Assembly (NCBI GenBank): GCA_020724025.1
Contig: DYHU01000127.1
Span: forward strand, 1-10,213
DNA length: 10,213 nt
Reading direction: 5' to 3'
Source of the DNA: Syntrophorhabdus sp.
GTDB taxonomy: Bacteria; Desulfobacterota; BSN033; UBA1163
Below the pieces are notes generated by a model. The model saw only the letters and a program-made list of their open reading frames with translations. It ran no database searches and was not told where the DNA came from. Shown here one piece after another: positions 1 to 6,074 of the stretch (positions are counted from its first letter, which is position 1; each line of letters begins with the position of its first letter). Both the position numbers and the translations under genes were made by a program.

Positions 1-548
1 TTAAGAACTTCCGGATCCCTGTAGATCACACCCGGAAAATTCATCATCTCTGCCAGTCCAATGGCCCAGGGTTCTTTGAAGAGCGGCTTTAGATCATTGG
101 CTTTGAGATTGGCTCCCGCGGTCTCCATGTGTGTCGCTGGAACGCAGGAAGGGAGCAACAAAAAAACATTTAGCGGAATGCCCTTTGCAGACTCAGCCAT
201 AAAACGGATGCCATCCACGCCAAGGACGTTAGCGATTTCATGGGGATCGATGATCACGGATGTTGTGCCATTGGGAAGAACAGCCCGGGCGAATTCAGGG
301 ATGGTGACCATGCTCGACTCAATGTGGACATGACCGTCGACTAATCCTGGACAGAGAAAGTCGCCTTTTAGATCAATGATTTCTCGGGCTTGATAATCTC
401 CAAAACCTACAATCACACCTCCGAAAACAGCCACGTCCTTCTTTTCGATCTCTCCGGAGAAAACATTAACGACTCTCCCATTCTTGATGAGAAGATCAAC
501 CTTTCCTTCACCTGATGCAGTCTTTATTTTTTCGCCCAGCGAGGCCAT
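1..548 (-). CDS. ade: Adenine deaminase, N-terminal part (runs off the left edge)
   Basis: Adenine deaminase hydrolyses adenine to hypoxanthine and ammonia in purine salvage, in the cytoplasm. I translated the reverse strand from the ATG at 548: 182 codons stay open to the window edge, about a third of the usual length (near 580 residues), so the C-terminal part is missing. Residues 17-70 form the small composite beta domain of amidohydrolases. The metal-binding HxH is in GLVDGHVHIESSMV (His73, His75). Family-typical stretches follow: PNGTTSVIIDPHEIANVLG (about 93-110), PSCVPATHMETAGA (133-146) and GLAEMMNFPGV (154-164). This combination separates Ade from dihydroorotase, imidazolonepropionase and other amidohydrolases. 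The start at 548 is preceded by GGGAGG and TGAGGA; an in-frame GTG lies 18 bases upstream but is less likely. The gene points away from the rest of the window and faces the gene-poor region. The family assignment is firm; the precise substrate is inferred. Confidence 0.93.
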   Translation of the reverse strand, partial: MASLGEKIKTASGEGKVDLLIKNGRVVNVFSGEIEKKDVAVFGGVIVGFGDYQAREIIDLKGDFLCPGLVDGHVHIESSMVTIPEFARAVLPNGTTSVIIDPHEIANVLGVDGIRFMAESAKGIPLNVFLLLPSCVPATHMETAGANLKANDLKPLFKEPWAIGLAEMMNFPGVIYRDPEVL

Positions 549-571
549 ATCCTCATTCCCTCCCACTAACT

Positions 572-600
572 TTCATAGCAAATCTCTTCTTGATGATCAA
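572..600 (-). promoter_or_regulatory. Possible sigma70-type promoter for ade
   Basis: On the minus strand, TTGATC (plus positions 595-600) and TATGAA (572-577) are separated by 17 bases, each matching four of six consensus positions. The -10 box lies about 24 bases upstream of the ade start. Spacing is ideal but the boxes are weak, so this is a candidate only. Confidence 0.3.
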
Positions 601-702
601 GGAATTTATCAGGCGAGATATTTCTTAACCCCGTAGTTGGATTAAATTCGGAGCCTGGGTTCATCAAACCCTTTCACAGAGGGGGACGACCATGAAATCA
701 AT

Positions 703-730
703 GTCATCCAGCGAAACGCGGGATCCATCC
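703..730. repeat. Degenerate GTCAT..GGATCC palindromic repeat
   Basis: GTCATCCAGCGAAACGCG followed by GGATCCATCC is a decayed hairpin of the same type as the GTCATTCC..GGAATCCAG units at 4908-4934 and 4958-4984 and the related pair at 8976-9056. Only a single half-unit is seen here, with no terminal inverted repeats. It resembles the intergenic palindromes scattered through many proteobacterial genomes. Confidence 0.45.
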
Positions 731-830
731 AAGAGTGGCCTTTAGAAATTTTGGAAGCGTCTTTTTATGGGAGTATACAGTTGACTCGATCGCATCTTTA
801 TCAACAACGGGGTTAATTGAGCAGGATTTG

Positions 831-1169
831 TTACGTATAACACCTACAAAGCATTGAGCTTGGAAAGCGGCAAGGCATGATGATTTCCGATGGAAAGAGA
901 GTAGAACGCCACAGCTCACCAGTTGCCAGGTTTATTGGCAATCTGGTGTAGCCGCTTGTTAGCAAATAATTCAAATAATTTCTTATACAAATAAATTGTT
1001 TTTTATCTTTGACGCCAGTTTCAGCAATCAAAAGTCTTGGGATAACAACTACAAGTGTTAAAGCGAATAAGACCGTTGGGGTTGTGATAAGAATGAGAAT
1101 GATTATTCTTTTTACTTCCTTGATGAGCCAGTTCTTTGCAAATCCCCTAATTGTTATAACGTCTTTCAC
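831..1169 (-). CDS. Doubtful hypothetical ORF with one membrane segment
   Basis: An open frame of 112 codons starting at a GTG (1169) with no clear ribosome-binding site. Residues about 22-50 form a strongly hydrophobic stretch (IIILILITTPTVLFALTLVVV), so the product would be a small membrane protein with a basic N-terminus. The last third of the frame reads straight through the attC-like structure at 901-964, which makes that part look non-coding; a functional product would have to end earlier, and no stop is there. If the attC-like site is real, the ORF lies in the right orientation to be a cassette gene (start distal, attC at its 3' end). I recognise no family. Pseudogene or chance ORF is at least as likely. 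Confidence 0.2.
   Translation of the reverse strand: MKDVITIRGFAKNWLIKEVKRIIILILITTPTVLFALTLVVVIPRLLIAETGVKDKKQFICIRNYLNYLLTSGYTRLPINLATGELWRSTLFPSEIIMPCRFPSSMLCRCYT
901..964 (-). repeat. attC-like recombination site (integron cassette type)
   Basis: Read on the minus strand, the segment begins GCTAACAAGCGGCT and ends AGCTGTGGCGTT, the pattern of the outer boxes of many chromosomal integron attC sites (TAACAA..GCGTT). Between them is a hairpin whose arms are 917-927 and 937-948 in plus coordinates, extended by GCT (914-916) pairing with AGC (950-952). One arm carries two unpaired bases, at 942 and 949, reminiscent of the extrahelical bases that direct integrase to one strand. The R-prime side (GTTCTAC) fits the GTTRRRY consensus poorly. 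No integrase gene and no second attC is visible, so this would be an isolated or decayed site. A rho-independent terminator is less likely because neither strand has a following T-run. Confidence 0.42.
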
Positions 1170-1621
1170 GTGGATTCGTGGATTCTGCCCAGATTTTAGA
1201 GTTGCTGATATGAACTAACTTTAGGATGATTTGAAATTATATAAAATGGAATTTAATGTCAAGAAAAATCACTGGGAACCATGGGAAAGTTCCGGTTGTC
1301 AGAAATTCTCGTAGATTAGGTTGTTAATTTCCACTTGAATTGTTGCATTCTTATGAAAAATCCCAAAACAACATTACAGGAAGTTTCCTTTACTTATTTT
1401 ACACATAAATCACGGGAAGATGAATTTGGAAAGGAGAAACTGGTGGGAAAGTCCATGGAGTTTTAGAGCTCCCTCGAAATCAAAGCTGTTTGTTTACCGA
1501 TGAACAATGGGAAAAATTTAAAATAATAAAAATAGTCTATTATTACAATAAGATAAATTCTATTGACTTAAGGATTTAGATATGATAAAAAGGAAACGTA
1601 AATTCCAATTTGAGACTCAAA

Positions 1622-2785
1622 ATGGAAATAATAGACCGATTTTTACAGACTCCTAATGCAAGTTTTTTCCTTTTCGGCCCTCGCGGGACTGGCAAGTCAA
1701 CGTTTGTAAATCAACATTTTAAGAGCACTATTTACATTGACCTTCTTGACCCGGAACGAGTTCGTTTTTTCTCAGCCAAGCCTGAACGGCTCAGGGAGAT
1801 GATAGACGTTCAACCCGAATCAGGCTTTATCGTGATCGACGAAGTTCAAAGGGTTCCCGAATTGCTCCCGGTGGTTCATAGCCTAATAGAGACCAAGAAA
1901 GGCTGGAAATTTGTTCTCACAGGTTCAAGTGCGCGTAAACTCAAACGAACAGGGATAGATCTGCTTGGCGGACGGGCCCTCCTGTATACCATGCATCCTT
2001 TCATGGCAGGAGAGCTTGGGCGCTACTTTAATTTTGATAAAGCCCTTCGCCATGGGCTCTTACCTGTTGTTGTCGCTTCAGAAGATCCTGCGGAGGTGTT
2101 GCGTTCCTATGCAGCCTTATATTTACGGGAAGAAGTTCAAATGGAAGGATTAGTCAGGAACATTGGTAATTTCTCGCGTTTTTTGGAGGCCATCAGTTTT
2201 TCCCATGCGTCTATTCTAAATGTGAGCAATGTTGCCCGGGAATGCGAGGTGGAGCGAAAAGTTGTGGAGGGCTATGTGGGAATTCTCGAAGATATCCTGT
2301 TAGGCTGGCACCTTCCCATCTTCACCAAACGGGCAAAACGTGAACTGGTCGTCCGCCCGAAGTTTTATCTTTTCGACACAGGTGTTTTTAGATCTCTGAG
2401 ACCGAAGGGGCCTCTGGACCGTGTAGAGGAAATAGAGGGACAGGCCCTGGAAGGATTGGTGGCCCAGCATTTGAAGGCATGGATTGCCTACTCAAGAGAC
2501 CAAAGGGAATTGTTCTATTGGCGGACAAGATCCGGGGCAGAAGTGGATTTCGTCGTCTATGGGTCAGAAGGGCTTTGGGGAGTGGAAGTTAAGAATACAC
2601 GTAAAATACATCCAGCCGATTTAAGAGGCCTTCGTTCATTTAAAGAGGAGTATCCAGATAGCAAGAGGCTATTTCTTTATCGCGGAAGAGACCGACTCAT
2701 GAAGGAAGGTATTCTCTGTTTGCCATGCATGGATTTCCTTCAGGAACTCCACCCTGACAGATTGCTGGACGAAGCGTTTGTTTAA
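1622..2785 (+). CDS. AAA ATPase with DUF4143 C-terminal domain
   Basis: A 387-residue member of the widespread AAA_14/DUF4143 ATPases, whose cellular role is not established. Walker A is GPRGTGKST (residues 19-27) and Walker B is FIVIDE (69-74), followed by VQRVPELLPVVHSLIE and the sensor-like LTGSSARKL (99-107). The C-terminal half is the DUF4143 domain. It ends in FYWRTRSGAEVDFVV (about 298-312) and GVEVKNTRK (320-328), the D..ExK pattern of a PD-(D/E)XK nuclease-like fold. Nuclease activity is not proven for this family. I chose the ATG at 1622; a TTG at 1610 adds four residues (MRLK) and sits closer to the AAGGAAA at 1590-1596, so it cannot be excluded. Length is normal and no frameshift is seen. 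Genes of this family are often patchily distributed, and its place beside an AT-rich gene-poor region fits acquisition. It is 80 bp from serB with no obvious functional link. Confidence 0.9.
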   Translation: MEIIDRFLQTPNASFFLFGPRGTGKSTFVNQHFKSTIYIDLLDPERVRFFSAKPERLREMIDVQPESGFIVIDEVQRVPELLPVVHSLIETKKGWKFVLTGSSARKLKRTGIDLLGGRALLYTMHPFMAGELGRYFNFDKALRHGLLPVVVASEDPAEVLRSYAALYLREEVQMEGLVRNIGNFSRFLEAISFSHASILNVSNVARECEVERKVVEGYVGILEDILLGWHLPIFTKRAKRELVVRPKFYLFDTGVFRSLRPKGPLDRVEEIEGQALEGLVAQHLKAWIAYSRDQRELFYWRTRSGAEVDFVVYGSEGLWGVEVKNTRKIHPADLRGLRSFKEEYPDSKRLFLYRGRDRLMKEGILCLPCMDFLQELHPDRLLDEAFV

Positions 2786-2865
2786 ACAAATGACATTGCT
2801 TTTCTCAACTCTTCGATTTGGCTCATTAGACACAATTATAAAAAAAGAAAAAAGGATTTTGACAG

Positions 2866-4128
2866 ATGCCGCTTCGTTCGCTTTTCAACGAAAAGGACCT
2901 CTATGTTATCTCAGTGATCGGAGAAGACAAGGTTGGGATTGTTTCAAAGGTGACGCAGTTCCTTTTTAAAAAAGGGTTTAACATCGTTGACATCGAACAG
3001 ACGGTCATCCATTCCCAGTTTACCATGGTGCTCCTGATCCAGCCACTGCGCTCTCGGTTTGAATGGGGCGAAATCAGAAGGGGACTCAGCCATATCGCCG
3101 GAAAACTGGAGATGAAGATCACGATCACGCCCCTCCGGGAATTTAAAGGGTTAAAACTGGCAGAGACCAAGAGGCCATATGTGTTGACCATTTTAGGAGG
3201 AGACCGGTCTGGTGTGGTGGCTGCCTTCTCATCCGTCCTGGCGAAGCATGACTGCAATATCGAGAGGATCAAAATGATCGCCCGGGGGGAGTTTCTCGCC
3301 ATGGAGATGTGGGTCGACCTCCGGGAAGCCCATTTCCCCCTTCTCCGCCTGGACCTGAATGAAACGGCGAAGAGGGTGGAAATGGATATCATCGCCCAAC
3401 CCGAATCCATCTTTAAAAAGAGAAGGAAGGTAATCGTCTTCGATATGGATTCGACCATTGTCGATGGAGAGATCATCGATGAGATGGCGACATTGGCCGG
3501 GGTGGGTAAAAAAGTGGCGGCTATCACCGAAAAGGGCATGCGCGGTGAAATCGATTTTTCAGAGTCCCTTCGGACGAGGGTTTCTCTCTTGAAGGGCTTG
3601 AGGATTAAAAGCCTCGAATCGATTGCAAATACCATTCGACTCACAAAGGGAAGCGAAGAACTCCTTTCGGCCTTGAAAGAGATGGGGTTCAAAGTGGCGC
3701 TCATCAGCGGTGGCTTCACCTATTTTACAGATATTTTAAAGATAAGATTGGGGTTCGATTATACCTTTGGCAATGCTTTAGAGATCAGGCATGGGAAGCT
3801 CACCGGAAGGGTGAAAGGAAAGATCATTGATGCCCGGAGAAAGGCTAAGATCATGGATGAGATCTGCCGGAAGGAAGGGATCACCCGTGATGAGGTGGTG
3901 GCGGTCGGGGATGGTTCAAACGATCGCATTATGCTGGCCAATGCAGGTCTGGGAATTGCTTTCAATGCTAAGGAGATTCTCAAGAAGGTCGCTGACGGAG
4001 CGATCACAAGGGATCACATGAAGGGCGTACTTTACTGCCTGGGGATTACGGACATCGACCTAAAATCAATGTCAAATGGCAAAGCTCAAAGTTCAAAGGA
4101 AGTTCAAATTCCAAATTTCAAAGGATAA
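2866..4128 (+). CDS. serB: Phosphoserine phosphatase with tandem ACT domains
   Basis: SerB hydrolyses O-phosphoserine to serine, the last step of the phosphorylated serine pathway. The 420-residue product has two N-terminal ACT regulatory domains (about 11-90 and 104-180), which in other SerB proteins bind amino acids and mediate dimerisation, then a HAD-type catalytic domain. Catalytic motifs: DMDST at 193-197 (Asp193 nucleophile, Asp195 acid/base), EIIDEMA just after it (substrate-binding glutamate), SGGFT at 281-285, a lysine in IDARRKAKI (about 321-329), and GDGSND at 348-353 for magnesium. The usual GDGANDLPM appears here as GDGSNDRIM, a mild change. The last 20 residues (SMSNGKAQ onward) are low-complexity and encoded by an intergenic-type repeat that invades the reading frame, so they are probably not functional. 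AAGGA ten bases before the ATG supports the start. Two ACT domains resemble mycobacterial SerB2 more than the E. coli enzyme. Confidence 0.94.
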   Translation: MPLRSLFNEKDLYVISVIGEDKVGIVSKVTQFLFKKGFNIVDIEQTVIHSQFTMVLLIQPLRSRFEWGEIRRGLSHIAGKLEMKITITPLREFKGLKLAETKRPYVLTILGGDRSGVVAAFSSVLAKHDCNIERIKMIARGEFLAMEMWVDLREAHFPLLRLDLNETAKRVEMDIIAQPESIFKKRRKVIVFDMDSTIVDGEIIDEMATLAGVGKKVAAITEKGMRGEIDFSESLRTRVSLLKGLRIKSLESIANTIRLTKGSEELLSALKEMGFKVALISGGFTYFTDILKIRLGFDYTFGNALEIRHGKLTGRVKGKIIDARRKAKIMDEICRKEGITRDEVVAVGDGSNDRIMLANAGLGIAFNAKEILKKVADGAITRDHMKGVLYCLGITDIDLKSMSNGKAQSSKEVQIPNFKG

Positions 4129-4187
4129 GAAGTTTGACTTTTAGGCATTTGTCATTGATTTGTCATTTGGATTTTGACATTTCATAT
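4070..4187. repeat. CAAATGNC-type heptad repeat, imperfect palindrome
   Basis: Short units such as TCAAATGGCAAAG, CTCAAAG and TTCAAAT occupy the left part; their complements (CATTTGTCATTGATTTGTC, TTTTGACATTTCA) occupy the right part, so the whole can fold back imperfectly. The left half lies inside serB and supplies its last codons. The right half fills the serB-HAD gap up to a few bases before the next start codon. The irregular short spacing rules out a CRISPR array. This class of A/T-rich repeat built on ATGACAAA/TTTGTCAT is known from intergenic regions of environmental bacteria (recalled, not checked). Confidence 0.6.
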
Positions 4188-4195
4188 TTAAATCC

Positions 4196-4858
4196 ATGGA
4201 ACTTCAAAACGTAAGGGCCATCATCTTTGATTTTGATGGGACTCTGGCTGTTCTCAATATCGATTTTTCTCTGATGAGAGAGAAGGTATTGGACCTCATC
4301 CGGCAATATGGGGTGAGAGAGGACTCGATCAAGGAGCGATATCTCCTCGAGATGATCGATGAGGTCTATCCCATGCTATGGGAGAAGAACTCCTCCGGTG
4401 CGGAGGAATTTTATGAGAGGGCCCATCAGATCCTTCACGAGGTTGAGCTGAAGGCGGCAGAAGAGGGAAGGCTCATCCCCGGAGCGGTGGCGGCATTAAG
4501 GGTACTGAGGCAGTGGAAGATCAAGGTCGGGATTGTTACAAGAAACTGTGAAGAAGCAGTCCGGAAGGTTTTCCCGGACATTGATGATTACTGCGATGTC
4601 TTTATTTCAAGGGATTCCGTCGAGAAGGTAAAACCCCATCCAGACCATCTCAACTTCGTGTTGGAAGCGTTAAAGGTCGCGGGAGAGGAGGCGGTTATGG
4701 TGGGGGATCATACCATTGATATTCAGGCGGGGAAGAGGGCCGGGATGAAGACAGTCGGCGTGTTGACGGGAAGAATAAAGAGGGGAGAGTTTGAAGAAGC
4801 AGGAGCGGACTATATTTTGAAGGATGCCACAGAGGTTTGTGAGTTGGTGAAAGAATAA
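4196..4858 (+). CDS. HAD-family hydrolase, phosphoglycolate phosphatase-like
   Basis: A 220-residue HAD subfamily IA phosphatase. Motif I is DFDGT (12-16, Asp12 nucleophile and Asp14 acid/base), motif II the threonine in VTRN (114-117), motif III Lys146 in KVKPHPD, and motif IV GDHTID (170-175) for magnesium. Residues about 18-90 form the helical cap that sets substrate choice. Family knowledge points to 2-phosphoglycolate or another small sugar or nucleotide phosphate; the sequence alone does not decide. Start: the ATG at 4196 is needed to keep motif I, yet no Shine-Dalgarno sequence is visible because the repeat at 4070-4187 reaches almost to it. Translation may depend on coupling with serB, 67 bp upstream, or on an unstructured A/T-rich leader. 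The same strand and close spacing make co-transcription with serB likely. Confidence 0.88.
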   Translation: MELQNVRAIIFDFDGTLAVLNIDFSLMREKVLDLIRQYGVREDSIKERYLLEMIDEVYPMLWEKNSSGAEEFYERAHQILHEVELKAAEEGRLIPGAVAALRVLRQWKIKVGIVTRNCEEAVRKVFPDIDDYCDVFISRDSVEKVKPHPDHLNFVLEALKVAGEEAVMVGDHTIDIQAGKRAGMKTVGVLTGRIKRGEFEEAGADYILKDATEVCELVKE

Positions 4859-4871
4859 GAAAATGGAATAC

Positions 4872-5004
4872 TGATGGTCTCGTAAATAGTCTAAAATGCT
4901 ATTTTCTGTCATTCCTGCGCAAGCAGGAATCCAGTGTTTTCAGGTGGTTAGAATTCTCTGGATTCCCGTTTTCACGGGAATGACAACTTTTTACCAGATC
5001 ATCA
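4872..5004. mobile_element. MITE-like element, 133 bp, with 19-bp inverted repeats and 4-bp duplication
   Basis: The left end TGATGGTCTCGTAAATAGT (4872-4890) and the reverse complement of the right end, TGATGATCTGGTAAAAAGT (4986-5004), match at 16 of 19 positions. The element is flanked on both sides by ATAC (4868-4871 and 5005-5008), consistent with a target-site duplication. Inside are two hairpins in opposite orientation: GTCATTCCTGCGCAAGCAG continuing into GAATCCAG (4908-4934), and CTGGATTCCCG through GGGAATGAC (4958-4984). There is no ORF, so mobility would need a transposase in trans. The element fills the HAD-ridA gap and may act as a transcriptional terminator or insulator between them. 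Confidence 0.65.
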
Positions 5005-5009
5005 ATACT
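4980..5009 (+). promoter_or_regulatory. Speculative promoter at the right end of the MITE, facing ridA
   Basis: ATGACA (4980-4985, five of six consensus bases) is followed after 18 bases by AATACT (5004-5009, four of six), spanning the edge of the element and its flanking duplication. It would give a leader of about 40 bases before ridA. The -10 is weak and spacing one base long; low confidence. Confidence 0.18.
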
Positions 5010-5056
5010 TGGATGTTGGAACAATGGAATGATCAGAGTCCGGGGAGGTGATGAAG

Positions 5057-5440
5057 ATGAAGAAAAAAGTCATCCAGACGGAAAAGGCGCCGAAGCCAAT
5101 CGGACCCTACTCGCAGGCCATCCGGGCAGGAAATTTTATATTCCTCTCCGGACAGATTCCGATTGATCCATCAACCGGAGAGTTGGTCAAAGGGGATATC
5201 CGCCAGCAAACCCGGCAGGTTCTGGAAAACATGAAAGGTGTGCTGGAATCTCAGGGGCTGGGAATGGAGGATGTGGTCAAGGTGAATATTTTTCTGAAGG
5301 ATATGGGAAGTTTCAATCCAATGAATGAAGTCTATGCCACTTACTTTCCATCTTCCCCTCCTGCGAGGTCAACCGTTGAGGTCTCCAGACTCCCGAAAGA
5401 TTCGGATCTGGAGATCGAAGCCATCGCTTCTGTTCCCTGA
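5057..5440 (+). CDS. ridA: RidA family 2-iminobutanoate/2-iminopropanoate deaminase
   Basis: RidA (YjgF/YER057c/UK114) hydrolyses the enamine/imine intermediates 2-aminoacrylate and 2-aminocrotonate, formed when PLP enzymes dehydrate serine and threonine, and so protects other PLP enzymes. The 127-residue product has the family length. Signature blocks: [13 protein letters not shown] near the N-terminus, [10 protein letters not shown] (about 29-38), and [22 protein letters not shown] (103-124), with Arg104 the conserved carboxylate-binding arginine and the family glutamate at the C-terminus. Known members are cytoplasmic homotrimers. Start choice: GGAGG (5044-5048) lies 8 bases before the ATG at 5057 but only 2 bases before the ATG at 5051, so 5057 is preferred; GTG 5048 and ATG 5051 are in frame. 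Serine dehydration links its substrate to SerB output upstream. It converges with the next gene, with 12 bp between the stops. Confidence 0.95.
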   Translation: MKKKVIQTEKAPKPIGPYSQAIRAGNFIFLSGQIPIDPSTGELVKGDIRQQTRQVLENMKGVLESQGLGMEDVVKVNIFLKDMGSFNPMNEVYATYFPSSPPARSTVEVSRLPKDSDLEIEAIASVP

Positions 5441-5452
5441 TGCGATATCCCG

Positions 5453-5905
5453 TTACCAGGTGATTGTTTTTTTGTCACCGCTTGGGGGGTTAAGATGGAT
5501 ATCGAAGGTGATGGATTCGACCTTCTCTCTTGGGATTGGAAAACCGAAGATGAGCACCCTGCCTGTCATAGGGGGGAGAGGCATGGAGAGGACGGCTTCC
5601 TGGGGTGCGGGAGAGAACTCCTCCGCAGGTTTCGGACCTGCATAGATCACCTCTTTCTGCGACACGACAACTTTGATGGAGTCTGGCGGAGCAAGTGTCC
5701 TCCGGCTCTGATTCAGGACTTCAATATAAAACTCGAGGATTTTAAGGGAGGAAGGGATCGATTCTATCTCGCGAACCTTAAAGGTGATTTCTCCTAATTT
5801 AATAATGGGTTCTTCCTTGGAGAGGGGCTGGGACAGACTCTCTCCCGGTCCTACGAAGGTTAGGTGGATTAAGACAAGAAGAAAGAAGACATTTTTTTTT
5901 CCCAT
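5453..5905 (-). CDS. Small exported protein of unknown function
   Basis: A 150-residue protein that I do not recognise. The N-terminus MGKKNVFFLLVLIHLTFVG is a clear Sec signal peptide (basic, then hydrophobic), with cleavage probable around residues 22-26. No lipobox cysteine is seen, and the protein has no cysteine at all, so a soluble periplasmic or secreted product is likely. The mature part is about 125 residues, rich in beta-prone stretches (ITFKVREIES, KILEFYIEVLNQSRRTLAPPDSIKVVV, RVLIFGFPIPREKVESITFDIHL), compatible with a small beta-sandwich. That fold guess is inference. The phrase LEFYIEVLNQSRRTLAPPDSI resembles proteins that describe extracellular beta domains with a conserved N-Q-S turn, but no family can be named. 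It has its own promoter (5917-5945) and is transcribed divergently from der. Its ribosome-binding site is weak (AGG eight bases before the ATG). Confidence 0.72.
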   Translation of the reverse strand: MGKKNVFFLLVLIHLTFVGPGESLSQPLSKEEPIIKLGEITFKVREIESIPSSLKILEFYIEVLNQSRRTLAPPDSIKVVVSQKEVIYAGPKPAEEFSPAPQEAVLSMPLPPMTGRVLIFGFPIPREKVESITFDIHLNPPSGDKKTITW

Positions 5906-5916
5906 CTTTTAAGCCT

Positions 5917-5945
5917 ATTTTATATTTTTCCCCGGGAATTTTCAA
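5917..5945 (-). promoter_or_regulatory. Strong-looking sigma70-type promoter of the exported protein gene
   Basis: On the minus strand TTGAAA (plus 5940-5945) and TAAAAT (5917-5922) each match five of six consensus bases and are exactly 17 bases apart. The -10 box ends about 11 bases before the ATG at 5905, so the leader would be very short, leaving barely room for a ribosome-binding site. Confidence 0.5.
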
Positions 5946-6017
5946 GAACTTTGTGAGTAAAACAATCCTCTTTTTTCCTTTCAATAAACGGAGGTGACCC
6001 CTCGGAGAGGTGTCCGG

Positions 6018-6046
6018 TTGTGAGATTAGGAGGGTTGTTTTATAAT
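6018..6046 (+). promoter_or_regulatory. Probable sigma70-type promoter of the der-macA operon
   Basis: A perfect TATAAT at 6041-6046 lies 17 bases after TTGTGA (6018-6023, four of six consensus bases). It is 28 bases upstream of the der start and leaves a short leader carrying GGAG at 6061-6064. Confidence 0.5.
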
Positions 6047-6074
6047 GATTTTCAACTGTTGGAGAAAGTGAGCC

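Larger units (their letters stand above)
549..1621. other. Long gene-poor, AT-rich region between ade and the ATPase gene
   Basis: About 1.07 kb without a convincing gene. From left to right it holds the ade leader, a degenerate GTCAT-type palindrome at 703-730, an attC-like structure at about 901-964, and a weak 112-codon minus-strand ORF (831-1169). From 1220 to 1610 the DNA is strongly AT-rich, with no ORF, tRNA, clear terminator or repeat that I can recognise. Base composition is clearly lower in GC than the genes on either side, which suggests decayed or acquired DNA. The AT-rich tail (about 1500-1600) probably includes the promoter of the ATPase gene, but I could not find a pair of boxes with good spacing. 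Confidence 0.6.

Noticed and set aside
691..744. 17-codon plus-strand frame after a purine-rich GGGGGAC
   Set aside because: Too short, composed largely of the palindromic repeat, and the G-rich stretch is not well placed as a ribosome-binding site.
704..919. Minus-strand open frame of 71 codons
   Set aside because: It begins within the attC-like structure and ends within the degenerate palindromic repeat; no ribosome-binding site or recognisable domain.
1009..1218. Plus-strand open frame of 69 codons
   Set aside because: It is the complement of the hydrophobic stretch of the minus-strand ORF, with no ribosome-binding site and no family features.
1563..1589. TTGACT and TATGAT as a promoter for the ATPase gene
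   Set aside because: The boxes are only 12 bases apart, too close for sigma70; shifting to GATAAA gives 15 bases but a poor -10.
2901..3719. Long antisense open frame of 272 codons opposite serB
   Set aside because: It mirrors the codons of a fully conserved SerB. Its product is serine/arginine-rich with no domain, and no start signal is visible.
4070..4187. CRISPR array
   Set aside because: Units are only 7-13 bases, irregular, and arranged as a palindrome; there are no spacers of even length and no cas genes.
5457..5485. Bidirectional terminator at the ridA/exported-protein convergence
   Set aside because: GGTGA and TCACC can pair but the T-run is in the loop rather than after the stem, so it is not a standard rho-independent terminator.
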